NCBI GenBank assembly: GCA_002682825.1
Contig: NOKP01000004.1
Span: 141,711-205,710 of the forward strand
DNA: 64,000 nt
Reading direction: 5' to 3'
Origin: Neonectria sp. B-13
Lineage: Eukaryota > Ascomycota > Sordariomycetes > Hypocreales > Nectriaceae
Shown: piece by piece, positions 44,873-56,194 of the stretch
Layout of the letters: each line of letters begins with the position of its first letter
Position numbering within the stretch: position 1 is the stretch's first letter
Program-made: the position numbers and the translations under genes
Notes under the pieces: generated by a model
Databases searched by the model: none
What the model was told of the DNA's origin: nothing
The model's input: only the letters and a program-made list of their open reading frames with translations

Positions 44873-45245
44873 TACGTCACTGGCCCCTTGTTCTTCTGTG
44901 TAGGGATCGCACGATCTATCCTTCGTCGGGAGAAGTTGCGGATCTACGAACCACTCCGCGGCTCCCGCTCACCCGCATGCACTCTCGGATGTACCGAGTA
45001 CTCCACTTGCATTCGTTTCAAGGTTTCTCGTACAAATCCTAGCCCCTAGAGATAGACGACTAGTCTTGACGTCGCTAAACCCTATTTCTTGCGTGCAAGG
45101 ATCGCACGATCGATCCTTGATCGGGATACGAATCTACAAAGCACTCCGTAGCTCCCGATTATCCTTGTACACTCCATTTCCACTACATATCCATCTCTGC
45201 TTTCGAGGTTGGGTTTCAGGTTACCAGGATCTATGATCGTCGTGA
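44873..45245 (+). repeat. Imperfect tandem duplication, period about 195 bp
   Basis: Copy 1 (about 44873-45045) and copy 2 (about 45068-45245) share the core GGATCGCACGATC at 44904 and 45099. Around it are GACGTC/TACGTC before, and CTCCGCGGCTCCCG/CTCCGTAGCTCCCG, GTACTCCACTTGC/GTACACTCCATTTCC and TTTCAAGGTT/TTTCGAGGTT after. Differences are scattered, so the duplication is old. It lies within the divergent promoter region. Confidence 0.65.
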
Positions 45246-45523
45246 CTGGGTCAGAATTCCGTGCGCAAATCTTGTAAGTTATCAGATTGGTACTACAATC
45301 TTACTCGTAATGTATGCCGAAGGGAGTGGCTGAGCTGGTGCTATGTCAGTCACTACTAAATTTTACCATGTTCAAAGCTCAGTTGAGCAGCTCCGGAACT
45401 TCCGAGACAGATAGAAAACCTTTCAACTTAAAAACAAAAGCTCATCCGGGTGTTCTCGAATCTCTCCCAACTAATCCCTCCCCACAAGTCTACACATCTC
45501 CCGGTTCAATTGAGCTTCCTTTA

Positions 45524-45571
45524 GTTTTCTTTTCTCCCTTTCTCTCTCCCTCTCCTTTTTCTTATTCTTTT
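45524..45571 (+). promoter_or_regulatory. Pyrimidine-rich tract before RTA1-like gene
   Basis: Almost pure C/T over 48 bases, ending 31 bp before the start codon. CT boxes of this kind are common core-promoter or 5'-leader features in filamentous fungi. Confidence 0.4.
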
Positions 45572-45602
45572 ATGCTCCCTTGTTTATACTTCCGCACCAA
45601 AT

Positions 45603-46766
45603 ATGCCTCAGACATGCCATGGTCAGTACATATAGCTTTGTATCTTTCATGCTGGTTCTCTAACAATTATATCTAGCGCTCCAAATCGATAAGACTTTGT
45701 GGGATTTCTGCCCGAATGTGGCAGCATCATACGTAATGATGGGAGCTTTCGCTCTAGCAACATGTGCACACATCGTCCAAGCTGTCATATACCGCAAGCC
45801 ATATTGTTGGACAATTGCAATGAGCGGACTCCTTCAGGCCCTTGCATATCTTTTTCGAATTCTCAGTATTGGATATCCGGCCAGTCTGGGGCTTTACGCA
45901 GCGTGGTTTGTTTTAATCCTAGTATGTATAAACTCTCCTTGTCATATGAGTTAGCATTGCTGACTCTCAAAGATTGCGCCCATCTTGACCAATGCATTCG
46001 TGTACATGATTTTGGGTCGGATGGTTTGGAACTACACGAGAACTGGCAAGCTCTTAGGATTAAGCGCATGGAGACTGGGGCAATTCTTCGTCCTCTTGGA
46101 TATAATGTAAGTCATTGTGAGCTTTCACAAGTGAAAAGCGCTGATTTAAATAAATATAGTGCCGCAGTGGTGCAAATTTACGGGGCAGCCACGGCTTCTG
46201 ACATTCATTCAGGCAAAGACGTTATATTAAGAGGTAAGTAGACCTTGAATACTATATCTCACGTCGCTGACATTCTGCCAAAGGATTGCATACTTATATG
46301 GCAGGCATTGGTATCCAGCAATTCTTCATATGCGTCTTCTTTCTATTTGCAGTGTATTTCCACAGGGAGATCAGTGGAAGTGCGTCAAGAAATGCACTCC
46401 TGCTGCTGTATAGCTTATACTTTACTGTCATTCTCATATCTGTAGGTAGAGTCCTATAGTGGTATGTGAAAGCGCTTGCAAAGTCACCTACTGATATATA
46501 TATAGGCCCGAATTGTTTTTCGTCTTATCGAGTATTCCAATGGCCTCCAGAGTTCAATTCCACGACACGAAATTTACCAGTACTGCCTCGACTCGTTGCT
46601 TATGCTGATTGCATCATGCATATTTAACATTGTACACCCTGGTCGGATCATGGCTGGAAAACAAGGAGACCTTCCCAATAAAGCGGAAAGAAAATTGCAT
46701 CTCATTACATCTCAGGCTCGTGAGAGCAGTATCTCTCTGTCCAACCAGGAAAATACAAACGCATAG
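45603..46766 (+). CDS. RTA1-like seven-TM membrane protein
   Basis: Member of the fungal lipid-translocating exporter/RTA1 family (Rta1, Rsb1, Pug1 relatives), linked to resistance to toxic lipids and sphingoid-base export. Exons 45603-45621, 45677-45921, 45973-46106, 46160-46233, 46305-46441 and 46506-46766 give 289 residues. The first exon codes only six residues plus one base (MPQTCH), which join to ALQIDKTLWDFCPN. Conserved blocks arise at the junctions: LILIAPILTNAFVYMILGRM (exons 2-3), LLDIIAAVVQIYGAA (3-4), LRGIGIQQFFICVFFLFAVYFHR (4-5), ARIVFRLIEYS, and LNIVHPGR-like FNIVHPGRIMAG in the last exon. All phases agree. Without splicing the region looks like unrelated fragments. Upstream divergent lipase may be functionally linked, but this is only positional. 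Confidence 0.9.
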
Positions 46767-47930
46767 TTCTAGGGAGGGGGATGAGATATGTTGAGTTATA
46801 ATACCTTTCTAGGTACAGCTTGGGTATCGTTTGCCGTTGATACAGTTTGATTATGATTGGAATTAGGAGTCTAGCCTGTCTGACATAATTCCTTGCTACC
46901 TGCAAGCATGACTTCAGATTAATAGAACTACTTGTTTCCAAATAATATATTTAAGACCTATATACTTTCCTTAGTAAATGTAAACCATTTAGACTACAAC
47001 TTAATACTAGATAGAAGCCTTAGTTTAGAACAGTAGGATTTAATATAGGTAAATATGAAATATATTCTATAAAGCATGTCTATCTATTGTGTGTATCAGC
47101 CAGTCTTCTATACTTAAACATAATTGTAATAATGCTTCTGTAATTATTCCTATCTTATGGGATATCTCTACCTATATGGTAATAGTGCTAAGTGGCACAT
47201 TAGTGTTTAATGCCGTAGGAACTTAGCTAGCATAGGTCACTACTTAAAGTGGTAGCTCTGTCGACCTTGTGGCAGGGCATGCTTTTTCCATTGTTGACTT
47301 TTAATATACCTTCTATCTGAACCTCTTATCCTGATCAAGCTATTACAGAAGCTCTTGTTATTATTCTTCCATTCTAATTGCACTAGTACATTCAGATACA
47401 TTGTATCTAATGCCTTAAAGTAATTATATCTTGATCCCTTTGCTAGCTTTGGCTCAATTCGCGATTTCCCTCCCTTTCCAATCTCTAGCTGTAATACCCC
47501 AAGTCGCAGTATGGTTTATACTGGGTACATATCCTACTAATGTGTTGGTGGAGAGTGACCCAAGGACAGCCAGCAGGAAAAAGAGACCCCCAACCGACTT
47601 GACTGTGGTTGTAGCTAGGGATAAGACGCAGCTTTTCTTTCGGATTCTCGGCAGGCAAGGCAAAAGTCGATCAAATTGAATGCAATTTTGAAAACAGCAA
47701 AGACCATCGGATTGAGGCCTGTACGATCAAAGGAACACTCAAAATTTGACCAGAAAATGGACATCTTTGGCTCTCAAATTCATTGCCTAAGCTGATGTCT
47801 CTACTAACTTGCTTATAGACTCTGTCAGTCCCCATCTCCCTTTTAATCTTGGCTGAAATTGGACCAATTGTTGAAAGAGGTCCTTAGCCAATGAAAACAT
47901 TATAACGTATCTGCTGGCCCCAACAAATTA

Positions 47931-48206
47931 CCTTAATCTATTAAATGATATTAACTCAGGCTAAAGATACTTGAAAAAAATAGTTATCCTATAGATAGAT
48001 CATGGTTTGGAGTTATGAGCTAGAGGTGGGATCACGGTTGGGAGTTGTGATCCTGCTTGGACTGGTAGGAAATTATGGGAGTGGGCGTGGGTGCCCTACG
48101 CCATATGACCAGGCGCAAACCAGGCCGTGGCAAGATTTAGTAATTAAGAGTGATAATATTAAGCATGTATGTTTGATGCCTATGAACTACGCGTCGAGTT
48201 GACACC
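47931..48206 (+). repeat. Dispersed degenerate repeat, copy B
   Basis: Blocks 47931-47981 and 48133-48206 pair with copy A at 40695-40745 and 40442-40515. Relative to copy A, copy B more often has T or A where A has C or G in the AT-rich block, as expected after RIP. Confidence 0.6.
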
Positions 48207-48691
48207 CTTTGCCTTTCGCCACTGATGTAAGTTATTACCTGATCAATGACGAAAAGTGCTACCATGATCCTAATTGCCGCCATCTTCAGTAACCGGGCCA
48301 AGTTGGATGCGACGTCGAAGGCACCTAGGTGCATGTGGTGACGACGCTTTGCCCGGCACCTCTTCCACCGACGTCCGTATCCCCGAGTTGTGGACTCTCG
48401 GGATTTTGGAGCCCCCGATATTCCCGAATGTCTCTCCGTCGATCATCCAACTGCCGACATAGCCGCAACATTTCCCGTGCATGGGTATGTGCGGGCCGGG
48501 CCACCTGTGCGTGCTAGCCCCTGTCTGCCGTCTCCAGAAGGACCAGTCCCAGTCAAAGACCCGTTCCATGTATATCTATGCCTCTTTGGTCATGCAAGAA
48601 CCAACCGTGATGCAGACGGGTCGGTCTGAAGAACCCCGATGCCGATACTCGTGTCGGAGGTTTCATCTTGGCCGTCCTTAGATGAATTTGA

Positions 48692-48697
48692 TATAAA
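48692..48697 (+). promoter_or_regulatory. TATA box of the P450 gene
   Basis: TATAAA 143-148 bp before the start codon, followed by a CT-rich leader; assigned by sequence and position only. Confidence 0.35.
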
Positions 48698-48839
48698 GCG
48701 GCCTTACTCAACAGACAGTCCGTCTCCATTGTTTCCTTGAGCTTCATCATAACTTTCACCACTACGTTGGCATCATCTTTTCTGTCGAGTATCTACAGCA
48801 ACTCTCAAAATTTTCCACGAGACTGTCAAACGTTTCAAC

Positions 48840-50711
48840 ATGGCACTGCTAGCCCAAAACGTCACGCCACTGCCCGAGATGCACTTTGCTGCAGCGTTGC
48901 CGTTGCTTTCGATTGGCCTGGTATGCGGTGCCCTTCAAGTCCAATGGCATATTCGTTGACATGTATTCATATGCTAACCACTGTCGCTTCAGGTACTTGG
49001 ATATTTCCTCCTGACTGTGATATACAATCTTTACTTCCACCCCCTGCGCAAGGCCCCCGGGCCGAAGCTCTGGGCAATGACACGGATCCCCTATACTCGC
49101 ATGTTCCTGTCCGGCAAGGCTCCCCGGGAGATTCTTGAGCTTCACAAGACTTACGGTCCTGTCGTGCGACTGGCGCCCGGTGTTGTTGCCTTTAGTCACC
49201 CTGATGCTGCCAAAGAGATCCGGGGCCACCGTAAGGGTGGTATGGGCGAGCACGGCAAAGACCCAACCCACCTCGGTCCCCTGAGCAAGACCATTATTGG
49301 GGCGGATAGGGCAAATCACTCACGATACCGACGATCCCTGGCCCACGGCTTTTCAGCCCAGGCCATGCTCGACCAGCAGCCCATTATCAAGCAATATGTC
49401 GATATGTTCATTCAAAAGCTTCACCAGGAAAGTGCCGGCGGCACGAAACCGGTCGACATGGTCCAGTGGTTCAACTACACAACCTTTGACATTATTGGCG
49501 ATCTAGCCTTTGGTGAGCCGTTTGGCTGCCTTGAAGAATCGACATATCACGGTTGGGTGTCGCTTGTTTTCTCCAGCATCAAGAATCTGACATTTTCAGC
49601 TCAACTGCAACACTTCCCTCTCATTGCTCCCCTGTTGAAGAGATTCATCATTCCCAAAACTCTGACCACAAAGCTAGCAGAGCACAACCAGTTGTCAGCA
49701 GCCAAGGTGTCCAAAAGGCTGGCGAGACAGACTGACCGCCCAGACTTCATCACAGCCATGACGACTCGGCGCGGTTCGTCCACGGGAGATGTAAGTAGCC
49801 CAAATAGATGGTGTTTTTGACACACCAGCGTGTGATACATACGTTAGGGAGTCGGTAGATCAATCAGCCGGACACTAACCGAATTTAGGAGCTTACCTTC
49901 GAGGAGCTGGCATCGCACTCGTCACTACTCATCACTGCCGGTTCTGAAACAACAGCCACTGCCTTATCCGCAGCTGCATATTACCTGGCAACGAATCCGC
50001 GAACGCTATCCATTCTTAACGAGGAGATTCGCACGACATTCGCCACCGAGGAAGAGATCGACTTGCTCAGCGTGCAGAAGCTACCTTATATGCTGGCTGT
50101 TTTAGACGAGGCGATGCGTATGTATTCGCCCGCACCTGGTGGACAGCCACGGATTATTTGCGAAGGAGGCGACGAGATTATGGGCGTGTATATGCCTGCT
50201 GGTGTAAGTAGTCTTTGGAAGGGCGCACCTTACTGAGGAATGCGGATCTCTAACATTGCAATCTGCGCGCTGCGTTTCAGACAAAGGTCGAAGTCTGGCA
50301 GTGGGCCACGTACCATAACCCAGCAAATTTCGTCCGGCCAGACGAATTCATTCCCGAGCGCTGGCTCGGGGATCCTCTCTTCGCAAACGATAAGAGGGAA
50401 GCATTCCAGCCATTTTCGGTTGGTCCACGGAATTGCATTGGGAAGAAGTAAGTTGATTCCCTGTCTGCAGTTTGCAAACCCACCCTTGTTTAAGACCCTC
50501 TCACCTAGCTGTCTTCTGATGTGCGCTAACCTGACTCTTTCTACATCTACACAGTCTTGCATATGCCGAGATGCGTTTGATACTGGCTAGATTTGTGTGG
50601 AATTTTGACATGCAGCTCGCCGAGGGGAGTCGGGGATGGGATGACCGGAGCGCTTTCTACATATTATGGGAGAAAGGCCCTATGAATGTTTATCTAAAGC
50701 CGAGAAGCTAG
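48840..50711 (+). CDS. Cytochrome P450 monooxygenase, CYP65/trichothecene C-15 hydroxylase-like
   Basis: ER-anchored heme monooxygenase. Exons 48840-48920, 48993-49790, 49889-50203, 50281-50447 and 50555-50711 give 505 residues. A hydrophobic anchor spans the first junction (ALPLLSIGL to [20 protein letters not shown]). I-helix [13 protein letters not shown]-helix DEAMR, PERF-type PERWLGD and heme loop [12 protein letters not shown] are all present; the heme-loop asparagine is split by the 107-bp last intron. N-terminal [15 protein letters not shown] and HADLHR-like [10 protein letters not shown] are typical of the isotrichodermin C-15 hydroxylase group (CYP65 and relatives), which serves many secondary pathways. 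No core biosynthetic gene is near. The substrate is unknown. Confidence 0.92.
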
Positions 50712-51348
50712 TGTCGGGGATAGATATCAAGGATTGCAGGGTTAGGTATAATGGTCTAGACAACCATTCGCAAATTGACTGGTGCATTAAGATTGAATAA
50801 ATAAAGAGAAACCGTACCTCTGTAAGTCCGAAAACTGGGATTTCTATATTAAAGAATGGACTAATTGAGTTTATCTTCCAAGAGTTAAATTGATTTATTT
50901 AAAAGGCTAGTAGCAAGCGAGATATAGACATTCGAGCGAATGAGGTCGAAGCTGGGCTGCTGGCTGCAATAGTCCAGTTGTTCTCTCTTACGCGTAAAAT
51001 AATAGGCTCTATGCACGAGTTCATCTAAATCTAGCCAGCAGTGCCACCTGCTCTGAGCTTGAGTGCACTGTATCTACAAAATACCCATTCTCGGTGCTAG
51101 GTAAACATGGAGAGGGCCAAGCTCAGTAAATGTCTTCTGTCAATTGATACTAACCTGAAGATGCCACCGGCGAATCGACTCACTCTAAAGTGTCATTCTA
51201 CGTACCACCGGCCTGATACGCGCTCCTTTATTACCATTGTCACTGTGGCACAATATGGTCCCGCGTTCATAGTTGGTACATGCTGGATTAGGCAGCTAAT
51301 CGAAGAAGAAGATTTTCTTGGGTATCACAAATTAAGTATTATGTTATC
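50712..51348. other. Convergent intergenic region
   Basis: 637 bp, AT-rich in its first half, between the P450 and GT31 stop codons. A frame at 51107-51439 overlaps the GT31 3' end on the other strand and is not supported. Confidence 0.35.
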
Positions 51349-52871
51349 TCACTCGCAAGTCCACCTCTCAAGTCTGTCTGGCAGCCAACCGCTGGTATGC
51401 ATCAATGACGTTTTCCTTTGCGACATTGCTGGCGCGTAGCCCTGGCCCATGATCATTTTGTCATCCATCTTACACAAGTCCTCGACATACGTCCACTGAA
51501 CGCAGTCGGCCCAGCCCTTGCAAGCTGCCTCGCAAGCTCCGACGGACTGCCAGGCCTCCTTCCAGCGGTCCACATTGTACTCGCCTTCTGGGCTTGGAGG
51601 CCAGTTCTTGTTGGCAGACGTAACCTCGTATAAATTGGCCATGTTATCCCACCACTGGATTGGTTCTTGGATGCTAGGGAGGACCTTTTCGGAAAAGAAG
51701 TCTCGGTGAAGAAGAGGTTGCTATTTTTGTCAGTTCTGTCATTGGAGCTGCGGAAAGACGATGGACGTACCGTAAAGTCCCATGCCTTCTCCAGCTCGTA
51801 GTACTGTGACACATCCCGACTGTGTACTTTGTGCCAAGACAACAAAGGATGGCACCAGTTGTGTTTGCTAAAGGCGAAAGTCCAGTGGACGACCGGATTG
51901 AACCCCCATGTAAACTTCTCGTCGCCGCCGTTCTCTCCGAACTTGACTCCATAGTTTTCGAGCGCGTGGGCGAGAACCTGGTCGCCACAGCAGTGGTCTG
52001 TCGTGTACTGGTGGTAGTCGTCCGTCATGTTCGGATTGCGACCAAACGACGTCTCCCATGCGCCGCGCGACAGGGCAAAGCCAGCGCCACCATGGGCGAA
52101 GACAACGTCGGACTTTGCGGCGTAGCTGCCCAGATAATGCGGCTTGCGCCAGTCAAACGTGGACAAGTATGAAAGCACATTGGGCAGGAACAAGTACGAG
52201 TCGTCCTCCATGTAGATATACCACTTGGCAGCGGGCCAGTTTGCGCCAGCGTGCTGCATCAGAGGTACGAACTTGTACTTGTCGATGATCCAGCCGCCAG
52301 TTGGACCCCACTCGTCGCCGCTTACTCCAGCGGCTTCGGCGTAGTAGTTGTTTGCAATGTACTCGGGCTGTTGGCGGTAGACGTCAAAGTCTGGCAGATC
52401 CTTGGCTGAGTCGGTCATGTTCGAGAGCACGTCGATGATGTTGAAGCTGCCCACCGTCTCGGGGTAGTCTGAGTAGATGACGACATTGTCCGGGCTGATG
52501 CGTTCGCTTGCGAGAGTTGTGGTCAAGTGAACGAGTAGTCGCTTCCACATGGTTGTGCCACCCGTCTTTACGATGAGTAGTACATCGTCCTTGGTGATTG
52601 GACCGCTAAGATGATCATTTTGTGAAGATTGTGACGATACCGGAGGTTCCTCTGTGATACTGGTCAATGCATTGTTGGTTTCGTTTGATGCTGGTGCATT
52701 CAAAGATTGGTCCTGGTCTGTCACCACTTCAGGAAATACTCGGTCCTGGTTTCCCAACGATGGTTCAATGAGGTAATAAAAAAGCGCGATGCAGGTCGCA
52801 ATGATGATAGCTGGGACCAGGCGGTTGTTTCTGTACGTGGAGATCATCTTGAACACCTGAAGGCTCACCAA
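51349..52871 (-). CDS. GT31/DUF604-type glycosyltransferase
   Basis: Golgi type II glycosyltransferase, beta-1,3-transferase fold. Exons 52871-51771 and 51720-51349, 50-bp intron, 490 residues. Cytosolic tail, one anchor (LVPAIIIATCIALFYYLI, about 18-35), Ser/Thr/Asn-rich stem, then the catalytic part: DDVLLIVKTGGTTMWKRL, metal-binding EDD in YIYMEDDSYLF, YLGSYAAKSDVVFAHGGAGF and a CCGDQ acid loop (DHCCGDQVLAHAL). After the junction the tail has a four-Cys apple-like segment (CEAACKGWADCVQW, then LCKM) resembling PAN modules seen in fungal GT31 members. Without the intron the frame continues into an unrelated Arg-rich end, so splicing is required. A second Met nine codons in (52847) could be the start. 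Divergent from the GT2 synthase. Confidence 0.9.
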
Positions 52872-54053
52872 GCAGCGGATGGTGGTTCAACAGGAGTCAC
52901 AAAGAGCCGTGGTCGACGAAGTCAAGTAGCTACCAAGGCTAACACGGGTGTGACGTTGACAAGGCCGCAATCCATGCCCATGACTTTCGGCGATTTCCTG
53001 AAAAGGCTGCAACGGCTTAGATGAATTTATTGCTCCAGTGTGGGCATTGCGCCCACATCAACAGGGATTCTCCATGATAGCGCGGTCCCCGTGATATTAT
53101 CTCGTTAGGGGGTCTTGTGAAAATTCGCTTTCGGCACGCTCGGTCCGAACCGGATCATCCGGAGTTCAATCATGCAAATATGCATGCGTCTTTATATAGA
53201 TTGTAAAGTTGAGATGGTAATTACAGTTTACTGTGAAATATGCCTCGATACACTTGCAAGTTCGGCAGGTCTTTTTGGGGACTGTTTAGTGTTGAAGTCC
53301 TCGTCTAGAGCCATTGTGTGAACAGGTGGACTGGAGGCTAACAAATCGGCCGAGTGTAACCTCATCCCTGGAACAAGGGTCTCCTATTACGTGCACCCAT
53401 CTCAGGGATTTTTCACCAGCCAGTGAACTTGTGAGTGGACAGAAAATGCACTCGATCCAAGTTTGGTGGTGGCGTTAATGCGTGTAGATTATTATAAGTC
53501 CCGCAAGGGCTACGCATTTAGAACCAGGGGCTAAGATGGACGTCTGGCACATCAATTTCTGGACGTCGTTGAAGCCACTGCCAGGCTTGTCGAGTGAAGC
53601 ATGGCGGCGGTGCCATTATTCCCACCTATAGCTACGTCGACTTTTGATGAGGGTAGTATTCTTCTGCTTGGCCCCGCGATTCATCTCTGCAGGCACACGC
53701 GCATGAGACCCTGATCGGTGGTTTTCCCTAATCTTGCAATCGCCGAAGCTAGGTCCGATGCCTTAGCGGAGAGCTACAGCCAATTTCAGGACCCTGGACA
53801 GGCATGAGCATTGCGACACCCGGCCGACGTCCGCTCAACTCAGGGAATAGCTCCTTACAGCCGCGGGAGGATTCGAAAAGGGGAGCCACTAGTAGATGAC
53901 GCCCCGTTGGCCTGCGGTTGCAGCCAAGGCTCATGAGGCCATTTCAGTGTATGGAAGATTGTCTTTCTGCGCTAAAGACGCCGTTGCAGCCGGTCTAGTT
54001 GCTGTGCTGGCGAGGCCGCAGGGAAAACCTGTGAAAATGTATTTTCGTCTCGT
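52872..54053. promoter_or_regulatory. Divergent region between GT31 and GT2 genes
   Basis: 1182 bp shared upstream region of two glycosyltransferases. A frame at 53896-54168 overlaps the proposed first GT2 exon in another frame and is not supported. No repeat seen. Confidence 0.4.
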
Positions 54054-56051
54054 ATGGGCTTCTCGGGCATTGCCCTTTTCAGCTTCCCTGCTCTTCTCCT
54101 TGGTACTTATCAACATCTGCTTCCTCTGTGGAAGCACCGCGTCGTGGGCGGCAATTTCTGTCGAGTAGCTGGTATCGGTGACTCAAGATGGAGAAATACT
54201 CGCAAGAAGATCCCCAGCCTCTCGCTGAGCATGGCCCGCACGTCAGCTGGTTGCGGAAGGCCTTCAACATCGTGGGATGCATGTTGGCATTCCCCATTTA
54301 CTGGTTCATGACTGTGCACTGTAGGTATCCTGTAACACTGGACCTGGTTTGCACCATCGCGCTGGCGGAGCTCAACCGTTTCGTCAACGAAGGCCGGCGC
54401 ATCGGCTTCTACTCCGAGCAGTCTCGGCCGCGCAACAAAATGGACTCTGAAAAGGTCGACTTGGAGAGGCAGTCTTCGTCGCCGAGGTTGGACTGCGTGG
54501 CTGCTGTCGTGGGGTGGCGAGAAGATCCAACATTGTTCACCCAGGCGCTGGAGAGTTACAGGGCAGCCAAGCATTGCACTTTTATGCTTGTGGGCATTGA
54601 CGGAGACGAGGAAGAAGACCAAGACATGGTTCGAGTCTTTGAAAAGGTGAGCCACCCGCCGCAAACAACCCATTCGCGACTAACGCGCCTTAGGTGTATC
54701 CGCATCATTCTAGGACCATTCATATCCCGGAGCCATTGGGCACCGCAGCTGAGCATTACATGTCCAAGATGATGTCGATGAAGCAGCAGTACGACGAGGA
54801 ATTTGATGAAGAGGAATGCCACAAGCTCGCCATGCGCCACTGCATCCAGCTCGCGCGTGTTACTCTGGAGCAGGAAAAGATCAACTTTCGGGGCGCTGAT
54901 GGTATCCGCCAGTTATGCATTCGACAAAAGCACATGCACAAGAAGGGAATCATGTTTACCACCTATGTCTTCTCTCTTGTTATTGCGGATATCCTCGGCA
55001 TCGAGTTTCTCTGGTCGTCAGACTCGGACACGTTGGTCTTGCCGGACTCACTTGAGCGCACTGTCAACTCCATTGCAGCCGATCCTAGGATTGGAGGTGC
55101 CAGTTCGGGGCTTATTGTTCACAACGAGTCGGAGACGGCAATCACGAAGCTCACGGCTACTGTTTACTGGGGCGAATTGTACCTGACTCGGTCCACCCCA
55201 GCTGCCACCGCGACGAGCGACTGTCAGAGTGGACCTAGCACTGTCTTTCGACTTGCGGCATTGCCAGGTATTCTTGTTCCATGGTATCTGCAGACAATCA
55301 TGGGCAAGCGAATGGTACGTCTCTTTTACTGTTCTTAGAAGTGTTACTAACCGGTTAGATTATCAACGAGGATCGACATTTGACTACGAACCTTTTGTCT
55401 CGTGGCTGGGGCGTCGTGTTTGCCTCTGATGTATTGGCTGCCACCGAGACACCCACAACTCTTCCAAGATGGATCATGCAGCAAATCCGATGGGCGCGTG
55501 CAACACACATCGAATCTCTCTTGCAGCCCAAGGTCTACCTCATGAGCCATCCGCTCCTCTTTTATGGAATGGCTAAGCGGGAGTCTGGGCCCGTCATTGC
55601 CGCCATCGCCGTTCTCTATTACTTCCTTACTTCTCGACAGCTTTTTGTTGTGTGCGTCTTTGACCTCGCAGTGCGCATGTCAATCAGTACCTGCTACAAC
55701 GTTCTCAGGAACCCTCAAAGACTGAGCAAAGAGTCTTTACGTTGGGTGTTCCCTGGCATGCTCTTTTATTACATTCCTCTCCCAGCAATCCACGTCTGGA
55801 GTATGATGACGCTCACGGCAGATGGCTGGGGAACTACCATGCGGGCAGCTACAGAACGCTCCCGTGTTTCAAGCTTGCGAAAGGCCTGGGGCGAACTGGG
55901 ATTCATGGTTATTTGGATGGGCGTTGTCGCTGGAGCACTGGCGAGATGGTTTGCGACGGCGTATGGTTTAAGTCCTGAGTACCGAGCGGTATTGATGTTG
56001 CTCAGCTGCTCAATCGCATCATGTATAACATGGATGGGATTAATAAAGTAA
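54054..56051 (+). CDS. GT2 polysaccharide synthase (Cps1/hyaluronan-synthase-like)
   Basis: Processive membrane glycosyltransferase that builds a surface polysaccharide. The core model has exons 54188-54646, 54694-55314 and 55359-56051 (590 residues). A probable extra first exon, 54054-54143, joins in phase over a 44-bp intron and adds a membrane segment (GIALFSFPALLLGTYQHLLPLWK), giving 620 residues. Catalytic features are VVGWREDP and VGIDGDEEE (nucleotide site), SSDSDT (DxD-like), NEDRHLT (base) and QQIRWAR (Q-x2-R-W). C-terminal TM helices follow (AAIAVLYYFLTSRQLFVV, GMLFYYIPLPAIHVW). Family: GT2 near Cryptococcus Cps1p and hyaluronan synthases. Pairing with a GT31 suggests a joint role in an exopolysaccharide (inference). 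Confidence 0.88.
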
Positions 56052-56194
56052 TAAATTCAAGTAATAATAATATACAAAACCAGCTATACGTACATTCAGC
56101 ATAGTTTTATGCAGGGTACTGCTTGACTCGCCTCGTGGCTGTCAAAGAGCTTAAACAATTCCCCGTTCCTGGCTTTCAGGTCACCAGGTCATCC

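Larger units (their letters stand above)
44381..45602. promoter_or_regulatory. Divergent intergenic region, lipase and RTA1
   Basis: 1222 bp between two outward genes. Contains an imperfect tandem duplication (listed separately) and, close to the RTA1 start, a CT-rich tract. No gene supported. Confidence 0.45.
46767..48839. other. AT-rich repeat-bearing intergenic region
   Basis: 2073 bp. 46800-47430 is strongly AT-rich with many TATA/TTAA words. Copy B of the dispersed repeat lies at 47931-48206. From 48270 the composition returns to normal and forms the promoter of the P450. No intact gene or transposase seen; the short frame at 47431-47679 has no likeness I recognise. Confidence 0.45.

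Noticed and set aside
48270..48681. Several overlapping frames upstream of the CYP65-like P450
   Set aside because: They overlap in many frames on both strands over a locally GC-rich patch, a sign of composition rather than coding.
1..50711. A classical secondary-metabolite gene cluster around the P450s
   Set aside because: No polyketide synthase, peptide synthetase, terpene synthase or prenyltransferase is present in the window; only tailoring-type genes were found.
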